A program made the translations under genes and the position numbers. A stretch of 64,000 bases of DNA from OLB6 sp964467455 (lineage in GTDB: Bacteria > Bacteroidota > Ignavibacteria > Kapaibacteriales > Kapaibacteriaceae). The DNA is taken from the NCBI GenBank assembly GCA_964467455.1, contig CAYXQJ010000001.1, positions 186,001 to 250,000 on the forward strand, given 5' to 3'. A model generated the notes under the pieces. The model ran no database searches. It was not told the DNA's origin and saw only the letters and a list, made by a program, of their open reading frames with translations. Numbering within the stretch: position 1 is the first letter of the stretch; every line of letters begins with the position of its first letter. Shown here piece by piece: positions 52,230 through 60,680 of this stretch.

Positions 52230-54619
52230 ACACTCCTCCTTGCGAACCAACGGGCTCCCCCAACACTCATTCCGATCACGATCAGCGAGCTAACAGGCAT
52301 CAGCACCGCCGTGATCACCGGCGTTAACACCCCGGCCAGTGCAAGGGACAGTCCCAAAACGTTGTAAAACACGGTAAAAATCAGGTTCGCTTTTATGACT
52401 AAAGTCATGTTTCGCGCATACTTGAGCAGCAGTGGAAGATTTTTTAGCTCGCCGGCAGTCATGACCACATCACACGCCGGCACCAACGTTGAAGTACCGT
52501 CCGTAATGGCGATCGAGGCATCAGCTGTGGCCATGGCGGCAGCATCATTGAGCCCGTCACCAACCATGATCACCCGCCCGGAGCGTGAACGTTCGATGGT
52601 CGACACCTTATCCTCTGGACCCTGGCCAAACGACATCTCATCACTACGAAAGAGGCGGCCGAACAACGGCCGGTCGCGGTCGTTGTCACCCGTGATCAAC
52701 CGCACCGATGCGATCCGACGCAGAGTAGAGATCAGCGATTCAACACCGGTGCGAAGTCGCGGCTCGACCGTTACAGCTCCCAAGAGTTCTCCGTCTACAG
52801 CTACATAGGCCGCTGCCGAGGCCGACCGAGTCTCAACAGACATCAGCCCCTGCTCGATGAATAGGTCCGCTGAACCAATGGTGATCTGTTCGCCGTTGAC
52901 AACACCGGTGACACCCTTGCCGGTGACCTCTACCACGTCAGTAACATTGGCCGTACGATCCATTGACGCGATCGACCGGCTGATCGGATGGGTGCTATGT
53001 GCAGCAAGTGCCTGCACCAACGGCCAAGCTCGATGCGATGTCATTGCCGAGTCGACCACAAGCCGATGTTCAGGCTCCGTCAGCGTTCCCGTCTTATCAA
53101 AGGCGATCACCGACGGATTCGTCAACTCCAAGAGCGTCCCGGGCTCCTTGACGTAGATACCACGGATCCCAAGTCGTGCCATGGCCGTACCTAACGTGAC
53201 CGGTGCTGCGATCGTCAAGGCACACGGACAGGCAATGATCAACACCGCCGTCAGCACGTTGATCGCCATCGGCAGGTCCGGAAGCCACATCAAGAACCCG
53301 GCCGCAGCGATCGCAAGTGCTCCGTAGGTAAAACGTGCACCGAAGCGATCCGATAACTCCAGGTAACTGCGACGTGGACGCTTGCCCCCTGCACGTTCCC
53401 ATAACGAAGCAAGGTAGGATTGCGACACATCGCGTGTGGCTGTCAATGTTGCGGCAGCACCAACAACCTTGCCGCCGGCATGAATGATCTGTCCCTCGGT
53501 ATTCTCAACGGGCAACGATTCACCCGTCACGAACGCATAGTCAAAATATGCAAGGGGGCTGAGCAGGACACTGTCACAGGGGACGATCTCGCCATTACGC
53601 ACGAGCATTACGTCGCCGATCTTTACATTGTCGATGGGTACGACCTCAATGATCCCCTTGCGCTCTACTCGCACCGAGAGTGGAAAGAACGATCGGTAGG
53701 TTCGATCGAAAGAGACCGCATCAAACGCCTTCTGCTGGAAGAGGCGACCAACCAGTAAGAACAACACGAGGCCTGCGAACGAATCCAAAAATCCCTCGCC
53801 TGCACCGGAAATGATGTCCACCACGCTACGAACGAACAACACCGAGATGCCGATCGCAACGGGAACGTCGAGATTGATCCGGCGATGACGTAACGCACCG
53901 ATCGCACTGCGATACCACGGCGATGCAGAGTATAGTAGCACCGGGAGACTCAGAGCGATGCTGAGGATCGAGAACAGCGTCTCCAATGTTGCGGTCAATC
54001 CACCATATCCGGCGAGATAGCGCGAGATACTGATCATCATCACGTTGCCGGCGGCAAAGCCGGCAACACCAATGCGCATGTACAGACCGCGAAGAACCGA
54101 ACGTCGTTGATGGTCGAGATCGACCTCATTGCCTTCTGTGTGGATCAGCGGCTCGTAGCCGAGCGAAGAGAGTAAACGCGCGACAGACGAGGCCTTGGTC
54201 TTTTCCGTATCGATCTCAACCCGAACGGTCTTGCGGAGGAAGTCAACATCCGATCGCAAGATCCCAACATCAAAACGGTGCAGTTGGTCAAGCAACCACA
54301 CGCAACTGGCACAGTGCATACCGGGTACTTCGAAGCGGATCAGGACGGTATGCTCACCAGCATGCTCAGTAAAACGGGCAAGCACCCGTGGTTCATCGAG
54401 GGCCGCATAGTAGGAATCGTCGAAGCGACTGCTTCGCATGGGAATGCCGGCGCGCTCATCCATCGCGTAGTAGTCGCAAAGGCCGTGGGTCTGCAGGATC
54501 TCGTAGACGCTCTGACACCCGGCGCAACAGAAGTACTTCTCTTGAAGCGAAATGGAAGTGTCAGCGCAGGGATCTCCGCAATGGGCACACACAACCGATG
54601 TTGAGGTTGCGTTCGGCAT
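52220..54619 (-). CDS. ccoI: Copper-exporting P-type ATPase CcoI
   Basis: The 799-residue protein has an N-terminal Cys-rich segment (CAHCGDPC, CCAGC), a heavy-metal domain with GMHCASC (100-106), membrane helices, TGES (365-368), the CPC metal site (464-466), the DKTGT phosphorylation motif (508-512) and a GDGLNDAAAMATAD hinge. This matches FixI/CcoI, the P1B ATPase that delivers copper for the cbb3 centre. It follows the Rrf2 gene by five bases and overlaps ccoS by ten. Confidence 0.95.
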   Translation of the reverse strand: MPNATSTSVVCAHCGDPCADTSISLQEKYFCCAGCQSVYEILQTHGLCDYYAMDERAGIPMRSSRFDDSYYAALDEPRVLARFTEHAGEHTVLIRFEVPGMHCASCVWLLDQLHRFDVGILRSDVDFLRKTVRVEIDTEKTKASSVARLLSSLGYEPLIHTEGNEVDLDHQRRSVLRGLYMRIGVAGFAAGNVMMISISRYLAGYGGLTATLETLFSILSIALSLPVLLYSASPWYRSAIGALRHRRINLDVPVAIGISVLFVRSVVDIISGAGEGFLDSFAGLVLFLLVGRLFQQKAFDAVSFDRTYRSFFPLSVRVERKGIIEVVPIDNVKIGDVMLVRNGEIVPCDSVLLSPLAYFDYAFVTGESLPVENTEGQIIHAGGKVVGAAATLTATRDVSQSYLASLWERAGGKRPRRSYLELSDRFGARFTYGALAIAAAGFLMWLPDLPMAINVLTAVLIIACPCALTIAAPVTLGTAMARLGIRGIYVKEPGTLLELTNPSVIAFDKTGTLTEPEHRLVVDSAMTSHRAWPLVQALAAHSTHPISRSIASMDRTANVTDVVEVTGKGVTGVVNGEQITIGSADLFIEQGLMSVETRSASAAAYVAVDGELLGAVTVEPRLRTGVESLISTLRRIASVRLITGDNDRDRPLFGRLFRSDEMSFGQGPEDKVSTIERSRSGRVIMVGDGLNDAAAMATADASIAITDGTSTLVPACDVVMTAGELKNLPLLLKYARNMTLVIKANLIFTVFYNVLGLSLALAGVLTPVITAVLMPVSSLIVIGMSVGGARWFARRSVWG

Positions 54620-54624
54620 CTTGA

Positions 54625-55101
54625 TCAGGCGTTAGCGCTAACAATTGTACCGAATGCCGCAGCAGGTGATGCTTTCGAGAGCCGAACATTCAACTCCCCT
54701 GCCTTCGAGGCGAGGTCCGCCAGCGTCACACTGCGGGCGATACCGGTGAACCGTTGTCGGACCTCTACCCAGTGGTCGTGTGCCGGACATGGTTCAGCGT
54801 GACCGCACCCCGGCAGACCTAACATACATTCCGTGAAGATGTCGGTACCATCGATGGCGGCGATCAACTCAAAGAGTGTGATCTGTTTTGCCGGCTGCGC
54901 TAGTGCGACCCCACCCTTGGGACCGCGATACGAGATCAAGATCCCAGCAGACGTGAACTGCTGGAGCACCTTCGTGAGAAAGTGAAAACTGATCTCAAGC
55001 CGATCTGCGATCTTATTGATCGGCACATACGCATCCCCACCTTCAGCAGCGACGTGAATTGCTGCCTGAATAGCGTAAATGCAAGATTTTGACAGGATCA
55101 T
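54625..55101 (-). CDS. Rrf2-family regulator with three-cysteine cluster motif
   Basis: The 158-residue protein has the Rrf2 winged-helix start (SKSCIYAIQAAIHVA, then IPINKIADRLEISFHFLTKVLQQFTSAGIL and RGPKGGVALA) and a cysteine loop with Cys92, Cys99, Cys105 (spacing 6 and 5), like Fe-S-binding IscR/NsrR/RirA. As first gene of the cbb3 operon, it probably senses oxygen, NO or Fe-S state and controls oxidase expression. A TTCGG-ATA-CCGAA inverted repeat lies 24 bases before its ATG and could be its operator. Confidence 0.92.
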   Translation of the reverse strand: MILSKSCIYAIQAAIHVAAEGGDAYVPINKIADRLEISFHFLTKVLQQFTSAGILISYRGPKGGVALAQPAKQITLFELIAAIDGTDIFTECMLGLPGCGHAEPCPAHDHWVEVRQRFTGIARSVTLADLASKAGELNVRLSKASPAAAFGTIVSANA

Positions 55102-55124
55102 ACCCGCTCCGATCTATTTCAGAT

Positions 55125-55137
55125 TTCGGATACCGAA
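55125..55137. promoter_or_regulatory. Candidate operator before the Rrf2 gene
   Basis: TTCGG-ATA-CCGAA, five-base arms with a three-base centre, lies between a near-consensus -7 element (CATATTTG on the minus strand, 55142-55149, one mismatch) and the ATG at 55101. The place fits repression by the encoded Rrf2 protein. Confidence 0.4.
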
Positions 55138-55161
55138 TACGCAAATATGCAAAAGTCTGCG

Positions 55162-57564
55162 TTACGGCCAACGGGTAGGATCAACCTCGTGCATCAAGTT
55201 ATACACAGCCTCAAAGACGTGCTCTGGCTCCGGCTTCGACCAGAAATTGCCATCCGTGCCATAAGCCGGACGGTGTTCGGTTGCCGTAATGGTCAAAGGA
55301 CGGGAGTCAAGCCAACGGTAACCGTCTTGAACCTCAAGAACTTGGCGAAGCAGATACGCCGAAGCTCCCCCTGGCACATCTTCGTCAAGGACCATAAGTC
55401 TGTTGGTCTTACGCAAGGACTCACCAACTCGTCCTGACAGGTCGAACGGCAAGAGTGTCTGCGCATCGATGACCTCGACCGAGATTCCAACCTCTTCCAA
55501 CGACTTTGCCGCTTCCATTGCCACACGGCAGCTTGCGCCGTACGTCAAGAGCGTAAGGTCTGCCCCCTCCCTCAAGATCTCAGGAACACCGAGAGGAACG
55601 GTGAATTCTCCCGGATTGTCGGGCATGACCTCTTTGAGTCGATAACCGTTCAAGACTTCTACGATCAACGCAGGTTCGTCTGCCCTCAGCAAGGTGTTAT
55701 ACATCCCTGCCGCTTGGGTCATATTTCTAGGCACACATACATGAATGCCGCGAACAAGGTTGATGATGCCGGCCATTGGCGATCCAGAGTGCCACACACC
55801 CTCGAGACGATGTCCACGCGTACGAATGATGACTGGCGCTTTTTGTCCGCCACGAGTACGCCATTGCACTGTGGCAAGGTCGTCGCTCATGAGTTGAAGC
55901 GCATACAGGAGATAGTCAAGGTATTGGATCTCGGCGATCGGACGTAGTCCACGCATGGCCATGCCAATCGCTTGGCCTAAGATCGTACACTCGCGGATAC
56001 CGGTATCGGACACCCGAAGCACACCGTGCTTGGCCTGCAGGCCAGCAAATCCTTGATTGACGTCGCCAAGTTGACCGACATCCTCACCAAACGCCACGAT
56101 GCGCGGATCACGTGCAAGATTGGCATCAAAGCATGCGTTCATCACTTCGCTGCCGTTGACGTTCTTGGCACCTTCTCCGTAGATCGGAACGACAGGCGCG
56201 ATCTTCCCAACTGCCTGTGCTGACTCACTGAACAAATGTGAATCATAGTAAGGGGCGATCGTGGCGTTATAATCATCGCGCCAACGGATCAGCTGTTCTC
56301 GCTGACCAAGCGTTGAACCGAAGGTTGCCACCAACGACTTGTGGATCGCCGCCATGATGTCACGTCGGAATGGCTCGCGAATACCGGCCAATTCAGCAGA
56401 AGCCGCAGCTACGCGTTCCTTAACATCACCATGCAGAGCATCAGCTAATGCGTTGATCATCGCAACGGCCTGGGCCACCTCTTGTTTGATCGGTGTGGCA
56501 TAGGCCTCCCATGCTGCGGTCTTCCACGACTGCACTTGCTCAGTGGCCGTGGTCTCGATCGAGTCGAGCTCCTTCGCCGTCGCGATCCCCTTTTCGATCA
56601 TCCACGTCCGCATCCGGGAAATGCAATCGAATTCCTTCTCCCACTCCAGACGCTCTGGCGACTTATAACGCTCGTGTGATCCGGACGTGCTGTGTCCTTG
56701 GGGCTGCGTGACGTCGATCACGTGGATGATCTGCGGGACGTGCTCATTACGGGCAACCTCGGAGGCCTTCGCAAAGGCCTCTAGAAGAGCCGGGTAGTCC
56801 CAAGCCGCGACACGCTGGATGTCATAACCGTCGGTAGTACCCGGCGCTCGTTGAAAACCGGCGAGGAGCTGGCCAACGTCGCCCTTCGTGTGCTGGAACG
56901 CGTTCGGGACGCTGATCCCATAACCGTCATCCCAGATCGCGACGATCGCCGGCGCTTTGAGGACGCCGATCGCATTGACCGACTCCCAGAACATACCTTC
57001 CGCAGAGGAAGCATTGCCGATCGTCCCAAACGCTACTTCACTGCCTTGGTTGGAGAACTCAGCGAACTGATGGAGTTCCGGTATGTTTCGATAGATCACC
57101 GACGCATAGGCCAGACCAACCAGGCGCGGCATCTGCGAGCCCGTTGGCGACACGTCGGCCGAAACATTGAAACGGTCCGTCTGGGAAAGCCAGTTGCCGT
57201 TATCATCCAAGAAACGGGTACCGAAGTGTCCGTTCATCGAACGACCTGCTGATGCCGGCTCTGCCTGCACGCTCGTATGGGCATACAACTGAGCGAAGAA
57301 CTTCTGCACGTCGGATTCACCGATGGCAAACATGAAGGTCTGATCGCGGTAGTATCCGCTACGCCAATCGCCGGGCCTAAAGGCACGTGCCATCGCCAAC
57401 TGGGCTACCTCTTTGCCATCACCGAAGATGCCGAACTTAGCTTTACCGGTGAGGACTTCGCGTCGTCCAAGCAATGATGCTTGGCGGCTTTCAACAGCGA
57501 TACGATAATCTCGAACTACGTCGGCGGCGCTAAGGCCACCTGGAAGTGTCACTTTCTTTGCCAT
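55162..57564 (-). CDS. Fused E1 alpha/beta 2-oxoacid dehydrogenase
   Basis: The 800-residue protein joins an E1 alpha half (about 1-370) and beta half (about 450-800, starting near VPIYGEGAKNVNGSEVMNACFDANLARDPRI). The thiamine pyrophosphate motif in the alpha half reads GTIGNASSAEG (Asn184) and ends WDDGYGISV (Asp212/213); homologues usually have Asp at the first position. It is probably the E1 of a branched-chain 2-oxoacid or pyruvate dehydrogenase complex; substrate is unclear and no E2 or E3 is near. I chose the ATG at 57564; a TATTTTTG promoter element ends six bases before it. Confidence 0.87.
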   Translation of the reverse strand: MAKKVTLPGGLSAADVVRDYRIAVESRQASLLGRREVLTGKAKFGIFGDGKEVAQLAMARAFRPGDWRSGYYRDQTFMFAIGESDVQKFFAQLYAHTSVQAEPASAGRSMNGHFGTRFLDDNGNWLSQTDRFNVSADVSPTGSQMPRLVGLAYASVIYRNIPELHQFAEFSNQGSEVAFGTIGNASSAEGMFWESVNAIGVLKAPAIVAIWDDGYGISVPNAFQHTKGDVGQLLAGFQRAPGTTDGYDIQRVAAWDYPALLEAFAKASEVARNEHVPQIIHVIDVTQPQGHSTSGSHERYKSPERLEWEKEFDCISRMRTWMIEKGIATAKELDSIETTATEQVQSWKTAAWEAYATPIKQEVAQAVAMINALADALHGDVKERVAAASAELAGIREPFRRDIMAAIHKSLVATFGSTLGQREQLIRWRDDYNATIAPYYDSHLFSESAQAVGKIAPVVPIYGEGAKNVNGSEVMNACFDANLARDPRIVAFGEDVGQLGDVNQGFAGLQAKHGVLRVSDTGIRECTILGQAIGMAMRGLRPIAEIQYLDYLLYALQLMSDDLATVQWRTRGGQKAPVIIRTRGHRLEGVWHSGSPMAGIINLVRGIHVCVPRNMTQAAGMYNTLLRADEPALIVEVLNGYRLKEVMPDNPGEFTVPLGVPEILREGADLTLLTYGASCRVAMEAAKSLEEVGISVEVIDAQTLLPFDLSGRVGESLRKTNRLMVLDEDVPGGASAYLLRQVLEVQDGYRWLDSRPLTITATEHRPAYGTDGNFWSKPEPEHVFEAVYNLMHEVDPTRWP

Positions 57565-57570
57565 AGTCGG

Positions 57571-57578
57571 CAAAAATA
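57571..57578 (-). promoter_or_regulatory. Putative promoter element for the E1 gene
   Basis: TATTTTTG (minus strand) matches TAnnTTTG exactly and ends six bases before the ATG at 57564. It lies in the 33-base gap downstream of gmk. The leader would be very short or absent. Confidence 0.5.
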
Positions 57579-57597
57579 CGAAGAACGGCTACAGCCG

Positions 57598-58203
57598 TCA
57601 GGGGTTTGCGTCGCCGCCGAACATCCGCTCTTGATGCGGGGCTCCGATCGTGTTGGCACTCACGATCTCTACGGCCTTCTCCAAGGTCTTGTGCAGATCG
57701 TCGTTGACCAGCACATGATCGAACTGGTCCCGATGCCCCAATTCCATCTCTGCTCGGGATAAACGTAGACTGATCTGTTCCTCCGTCTCCGTATGCCGGT
57801 TGCGCAGACGCACGGCCAACGTCTCCAGGTCTGGAGGAGACACGAACAACAGCAAGGTATCATCCGGAAACGCCTTGCGAAGGGATAGCGCACCTTTGAC
57901 GTCCACGTCGAAGATCAAGAATTCCCCGCGGTTGAGGGCTTCTTGAACGACACTTTTCAGCGTACCATAATAGTTGCCAAAGATCTCTTCGTATTCGATC
58001 AGATCGTCTGCCGCAATGCGATTCTTGAACTCCTCGCGGCTGAGAAAGAAATAATCACGTCCGTGTACTTCGGCCGGACGCTTGTTCCTCGTCGTAGCCG
58101 AGACGCTAAAGCCCAAGAATGGGAAAGTGGACAGGAGGTGCCGCGCAACGGTGGTCTTGCCCGCTCCGCTTGGCGCACTAAGGACGATAAGGTGCTTCTT
58201 CAT
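57598..58203 (-). CDS. gmk: Guanylate kinase
   Basis: The 201-residue protein has the P-loop SAPSGAGKTTV near the start, the SATTRNKRPAEVHGRDYFFLSREEF region of GMP binding, and EYEEIFGNYYGT. It phosphorylates GMP to GDP. The ATG overlaps the yicC stop as ATGA; the yicC-gmk order is common in bacteria. Confidence 0.97.
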   Translation of the reverse strand: MKKHLIVLSAPSGAGKTTVARHLLSTFPFLGFSVSATTRNKRPAEVHGRDYFFLSREEFKNRIAADDLIEYEEIFGNYYGTLKSVVQEALNRGEFLIFDVDVKGALSLRKAFPDDTLLLFVSPPDLETLAVRLRNRHTETEEQISLRLSRAEMELGHRDQFDHVLVNDDLHKTLEKAVEIVSANTIGAPHQERMFGGDANP

Positions 58204-59075
58204 TCGATGTTCTGCACCTGTTCACGCATTCGTTCAAGCTCTTCTTTCATCCCAACCACGACCCGCGCGATATCAGCATCATTCGTCTTCGATCCGATGG
58301 TGTTGACCTCACGATTCATCTCTTGCAGTTGGAAGTTCAGTTTTCTGCCGACGGCTCCACCAGACTTCATATCGTCACGAAAGTGTTTGATATGGGCACG
58401 CAAGCGAACACACTCTTCCGATACATCTAACTTGTCTGCCAACAGTGTGATCTCTAAAGCCAGCCGTTGTTCGTCGATGTTCTCGTCTTCGATCACCTGA
58501 CGGACGCGCTCACGCAAACGTTCTCGCTCGGCAGGGATGCGCTCCTGGCTTCTACGTTCGACGTCCTCCAAACCGGTGGCGATCGCCGCTAGTCGGGATT
58601 CGAGATCCTTACCCATTTCCGTGCCTTCGCGGCCGCGCATCACATTCAACGCCTCAAGCGCTTGGTCCAGCACAGCCGACAATTCCGGCCATACGTTCTC
58701 ATTCTCGGCCTTTTCGGGCTCACCTTGAAAGATCGGCGCAAAGGACGCAATGTTATCGATCGACACCTCACCGCTTAGTCCGAGAGCATCTCGAAGGGTT
58801 CGCAGCTGCGTAACGTATTCGGATGCCAGCTCTGTGTCGATGTGGAGAGACCCGGCTCCGGAAGCGTCTTCTCTGCGGACAAACACATTCACACTGCCAC
58901 GACTTACGGCTTGACGTATCGCGTCGCGCATCGCAGACTCATGCTCTGCCCATTCTTTGGGGAGCCGGCAGGAGAGCTCCAAATAGCGGCCGTTCACCGA
59001 ACGCACCTCGATCGTTGTCGAGGTCCCGTCAACGGTCGCCTCTGCCTTGCCGTATCCGGTCATACTTCTGATCAT
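58200..59075 (-). CDS. yicC: YicC-family endoribonuclease
   Basis: The 291-residue protein begins MIRSMTGYGKAEATVDG, the conserved YicC start, with EVRSVNGRYLELSCRLP following, and ends with the DUF1732 region (SEECVRLRAHIKHFRDDMKSGGAVGRKLNFQLQEMNREVNTIGSKT). YicC proteins cleave RNA. The start at 59075 is set by this motif, although the frame extends further. A TAGTTTTG element ends three bases before the ATG, and the pnp paralogue diverges only 37 bases away. Confidence 0.93.
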   Translation of the reverse strand: MIRSMTGYGKAEATVDGTSTTIEVRSVNGRYLELSCRLPKEWAEHESAMRDAIRQAVSRGSVNVFVRREDASGAGSLHIDTELASEYVTQLRTLRDALGLSGEVSIDNIASFAPIFQGEPEKAENENVWPELSAVLDQALEALNVMRGREGTEMGKDLESRLAAIATGLEDVERRSQERIPAERERLRERVRQVIEDENIDEQRLALEITLLADKLDVSEECVRLRAHIKHFRDDMKSGGAVGRKLNFQLQEMNREVNTIGSKTNDADIARVVVGMKEELERMREQVQNIE

Positions 59076-59078
59076 GCA

Positions 59079-59086
59079 CAAAACTA
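59079..59086 (-). promoter_or_regulatory. Putative -7 element for yicC-gmk
   Basis: TAGTTTTG (minus strand), an exact TAnnTTTG match, ends three bases before the yicC ATG. No ribosome binding site is visible between, so the mRNA may be leaderless. Confidence 0.55.
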
Positions 59087-59101
59087 ACAGGTTCGACCAC
59101 C

Positions 59102-59109
59102 TACCTTTG
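59102..59109 (+). promoter_or_regulatory. Putative -7 element for the second nucleoside phosphorylase gene
   Basis: TACCTTTG, an exact TAnnTTTG match, ends three bases before the ATG at 59113. Together with the yicC element, it forms a compact divergent promoter in a 37-base gap. Confidence 0.55.
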
Positions 59110-59112
59110 CGT

Positions 59113-59865
59113 ATGGTCACAAAACCACCGGTCGCAGCCATCATCATCGGAAGCGGACTTGCCGACGCCGTATGTGCGTTCCCGAGACGGTGGTCACTCC
59201 CCTATGCCGAGATCCCCGGGATGCCGATCCCTTCGGTCAAGGGGCATGGGGGTACGCTTCATGAAGTGGACGTGGAAGGCAAACACGTGCTGGTCTTTGA
59301 GGGACGCTCGCACCTCTACGAAGGGGTTGGAACCGATGCCGTTCTTGCACCGATATACGAAGCCCGACGACGCGGTGTGCACCATATGATCTTCACGAAT
59401 GCCGTCGGCGGACTGTCGCCACGGCTCGCTATTGGCGACGTGATGTTGGTCTCAGAAGTGATCGACCTAACGTTTCAAGGTGATCTTGGGATCCACATGC
59501 CCCCTAGTCGACAAAGCGATGTGATCGACCGCCAATGGAGAGAACTGATCCGGTCGACGGCTACGATGCGATCGATACGATTTGAAGAAGGGACCTACGT
59601 GCAGGTGCTGGGGCCATCCTATGAGACGCGCGCAGAGATCCGGATGGCGCGTCGGTTCCATGCCGACGTGATCGGAATGTCGACAGCGAGAGAAGCAAAG
59701 GCCGCGGCGGCATTTGGCATGCGCGTATGCACACTTTCGGTGGTGACCAACCGTTTGTCGGATGTGCGAACACCAACGCTGGACCACGCCGAAGTTGTTG
59801 ACGCCGGCAAGCGGGCTGCACCCGTACTGCACAACATGTTATCCACCGCTATCTTTGCCTTATGA
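59113..59865 (+). CDS. Second purine nucleoside phosphorylase-like protein
   Basis: The 250-residue protein has the trimeric PNP pattern, IIGSGLADAV, KGHGGTLHEVD, EGRSHLYEG, TNAVGGLSPRLAIGD, LGPSYETRAEIRMAR and VIGMSTAREA, and keeps Asn in VVTNRLSD, unlike the paralogue at 29109 with Asp. It is shorter and lacks the GPND-type loop of classical enzymes. The start at 59113 (MVTKPPVA) gives the family N-terminus; the longer frame runs through the promoter region. The two phosphorylases probably differ in purine preference. Confidence 0.88.
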   Translation: MVTKPPVAAIIIGSGLADAVCAFPRRWSLPYAEIPGMPIPSVKGHGGTLHEVDVEGKHVLVFEGRSHLYEGVGTDAVLAPIYEARRRGVHHMIFTNAVGGLSPRLAIGDVMLVSEVIDLTFQGDLGIHMPPSRQSDVIDRQWRELIRSTATMRSIRFEEGTYVQVLGPSYETRAEIRMARRFHADVIGMSTAREAKAAAAFGMRVCTLSVVTNRLSDVRTPTLDHAEVVDAGKRAAPVLHNMLSTAIFAL

Positions 59866-60680
59866 TCCTGCGCATCACAGCTTTCGTCATCATGAGTCTT
59901 TTTGTTGCTGCGTGCACGTCAACAGAGCACAGTACGTTCCTCAACAAGGGCAGGAACAAAGGCAAGGCGATCCGCGTCGACCAACCGATCTTTGAGATCA
60001 AGGCCGTAAAGCTGCAAGACTCGACCGTCCGCTTGAGTTTCGTCGGCACACCCGTACTTCGAACAGACGGCCGCGTGATCCGCCACGTTGAAGCTGCGAT
60101 CGGACCGAATGAGAATGAGCTTAACGACGTGATCGTCTTCAGCACCTCAAATGCCGGTGCTCCCGGCGTCAATCAGACCGTCCACATGGTGGGATCGGCT
60201 TCATGGGACACCCGATCAGCGCGTCGTTCAACGGAATGTGTCGTCGATGTCGGCGTCCTCACAGCTGAAGAACACTTGATCTACCGACAGCACCTGAAGT
60301 ACGAAGCGGCAGACCCGATGGACCTCACACCGTTCGTTCAAGCCGTGTCTGACACCCTCATCGAGATCGGGGCCATCGCCCGCCGGATGTTCGTACCTAC
60401 CGGTGAACACCTACCATCATCCGAAAATCTCCGGGTGATCATCTCCGATGCAAAGGGATCCGTGGTCTGGCGGAGTGATGCCGGCCAGGCCTTTTTGTCG
60501 TTGATGTCTTCCGTTGAGCCACAGATCACCGGTCAGATGCAACGATACACCATGCCTTGGCTCGGTCGGGACATGCAAGGCAACCGCGTTCCCGAGGGTA
60601 CGTATAAGGCCGAGGTCATTATCCCTGCACGTCCAAATCCCTACCGCACTTCGATCGACGTGCCGTGGCCGCCCAGATGA
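59862..60680 (+). CDS. Lipoprotein with BsuPI-like C-terminal domain
   Basis: The 272-residue protein has a lipoprotein signal (lipobox VAAC, Cys18), a beta-rich region, and a C-terminal Ig-like part with GRDMQGNRVPEGTYKAEVIIPARPNPYRT, a pattern seen in BsuPI-type (intracellular proteinase inhibitor) domains and FlgD-like Ig folds. It is probably tethered in the periplasm. ATGA overlaps join it to the phosphorylase before and ribD after it, so it is in an operon with metabolic enzymes. Function unknown. Confidence 0.72.
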   Translation: MILRITAFVIMSLFVAACTSTEHSTFLNKGRNKGKAIRVDQPIFEIKAVKLQDSTVRLSFVGTPVLRTDGRVIRHVEAAIGPNENELNDVIVFSTSNAGAPGVNQTVHMVGSASWDTRSARRSTECVVDVGVLTAEEHLIYRQHLKYEAADPMDLTPFVQAVSDTLIEIGAIARRMFVPTGEHLPSSENLRVIISDAKGSVVWRSDAGQAFLSLMSSVEPQITGQMQRYTMPWLGRDMQGNRVPEGTYKAEVIIPARPNPYRTSIDVPWPPR

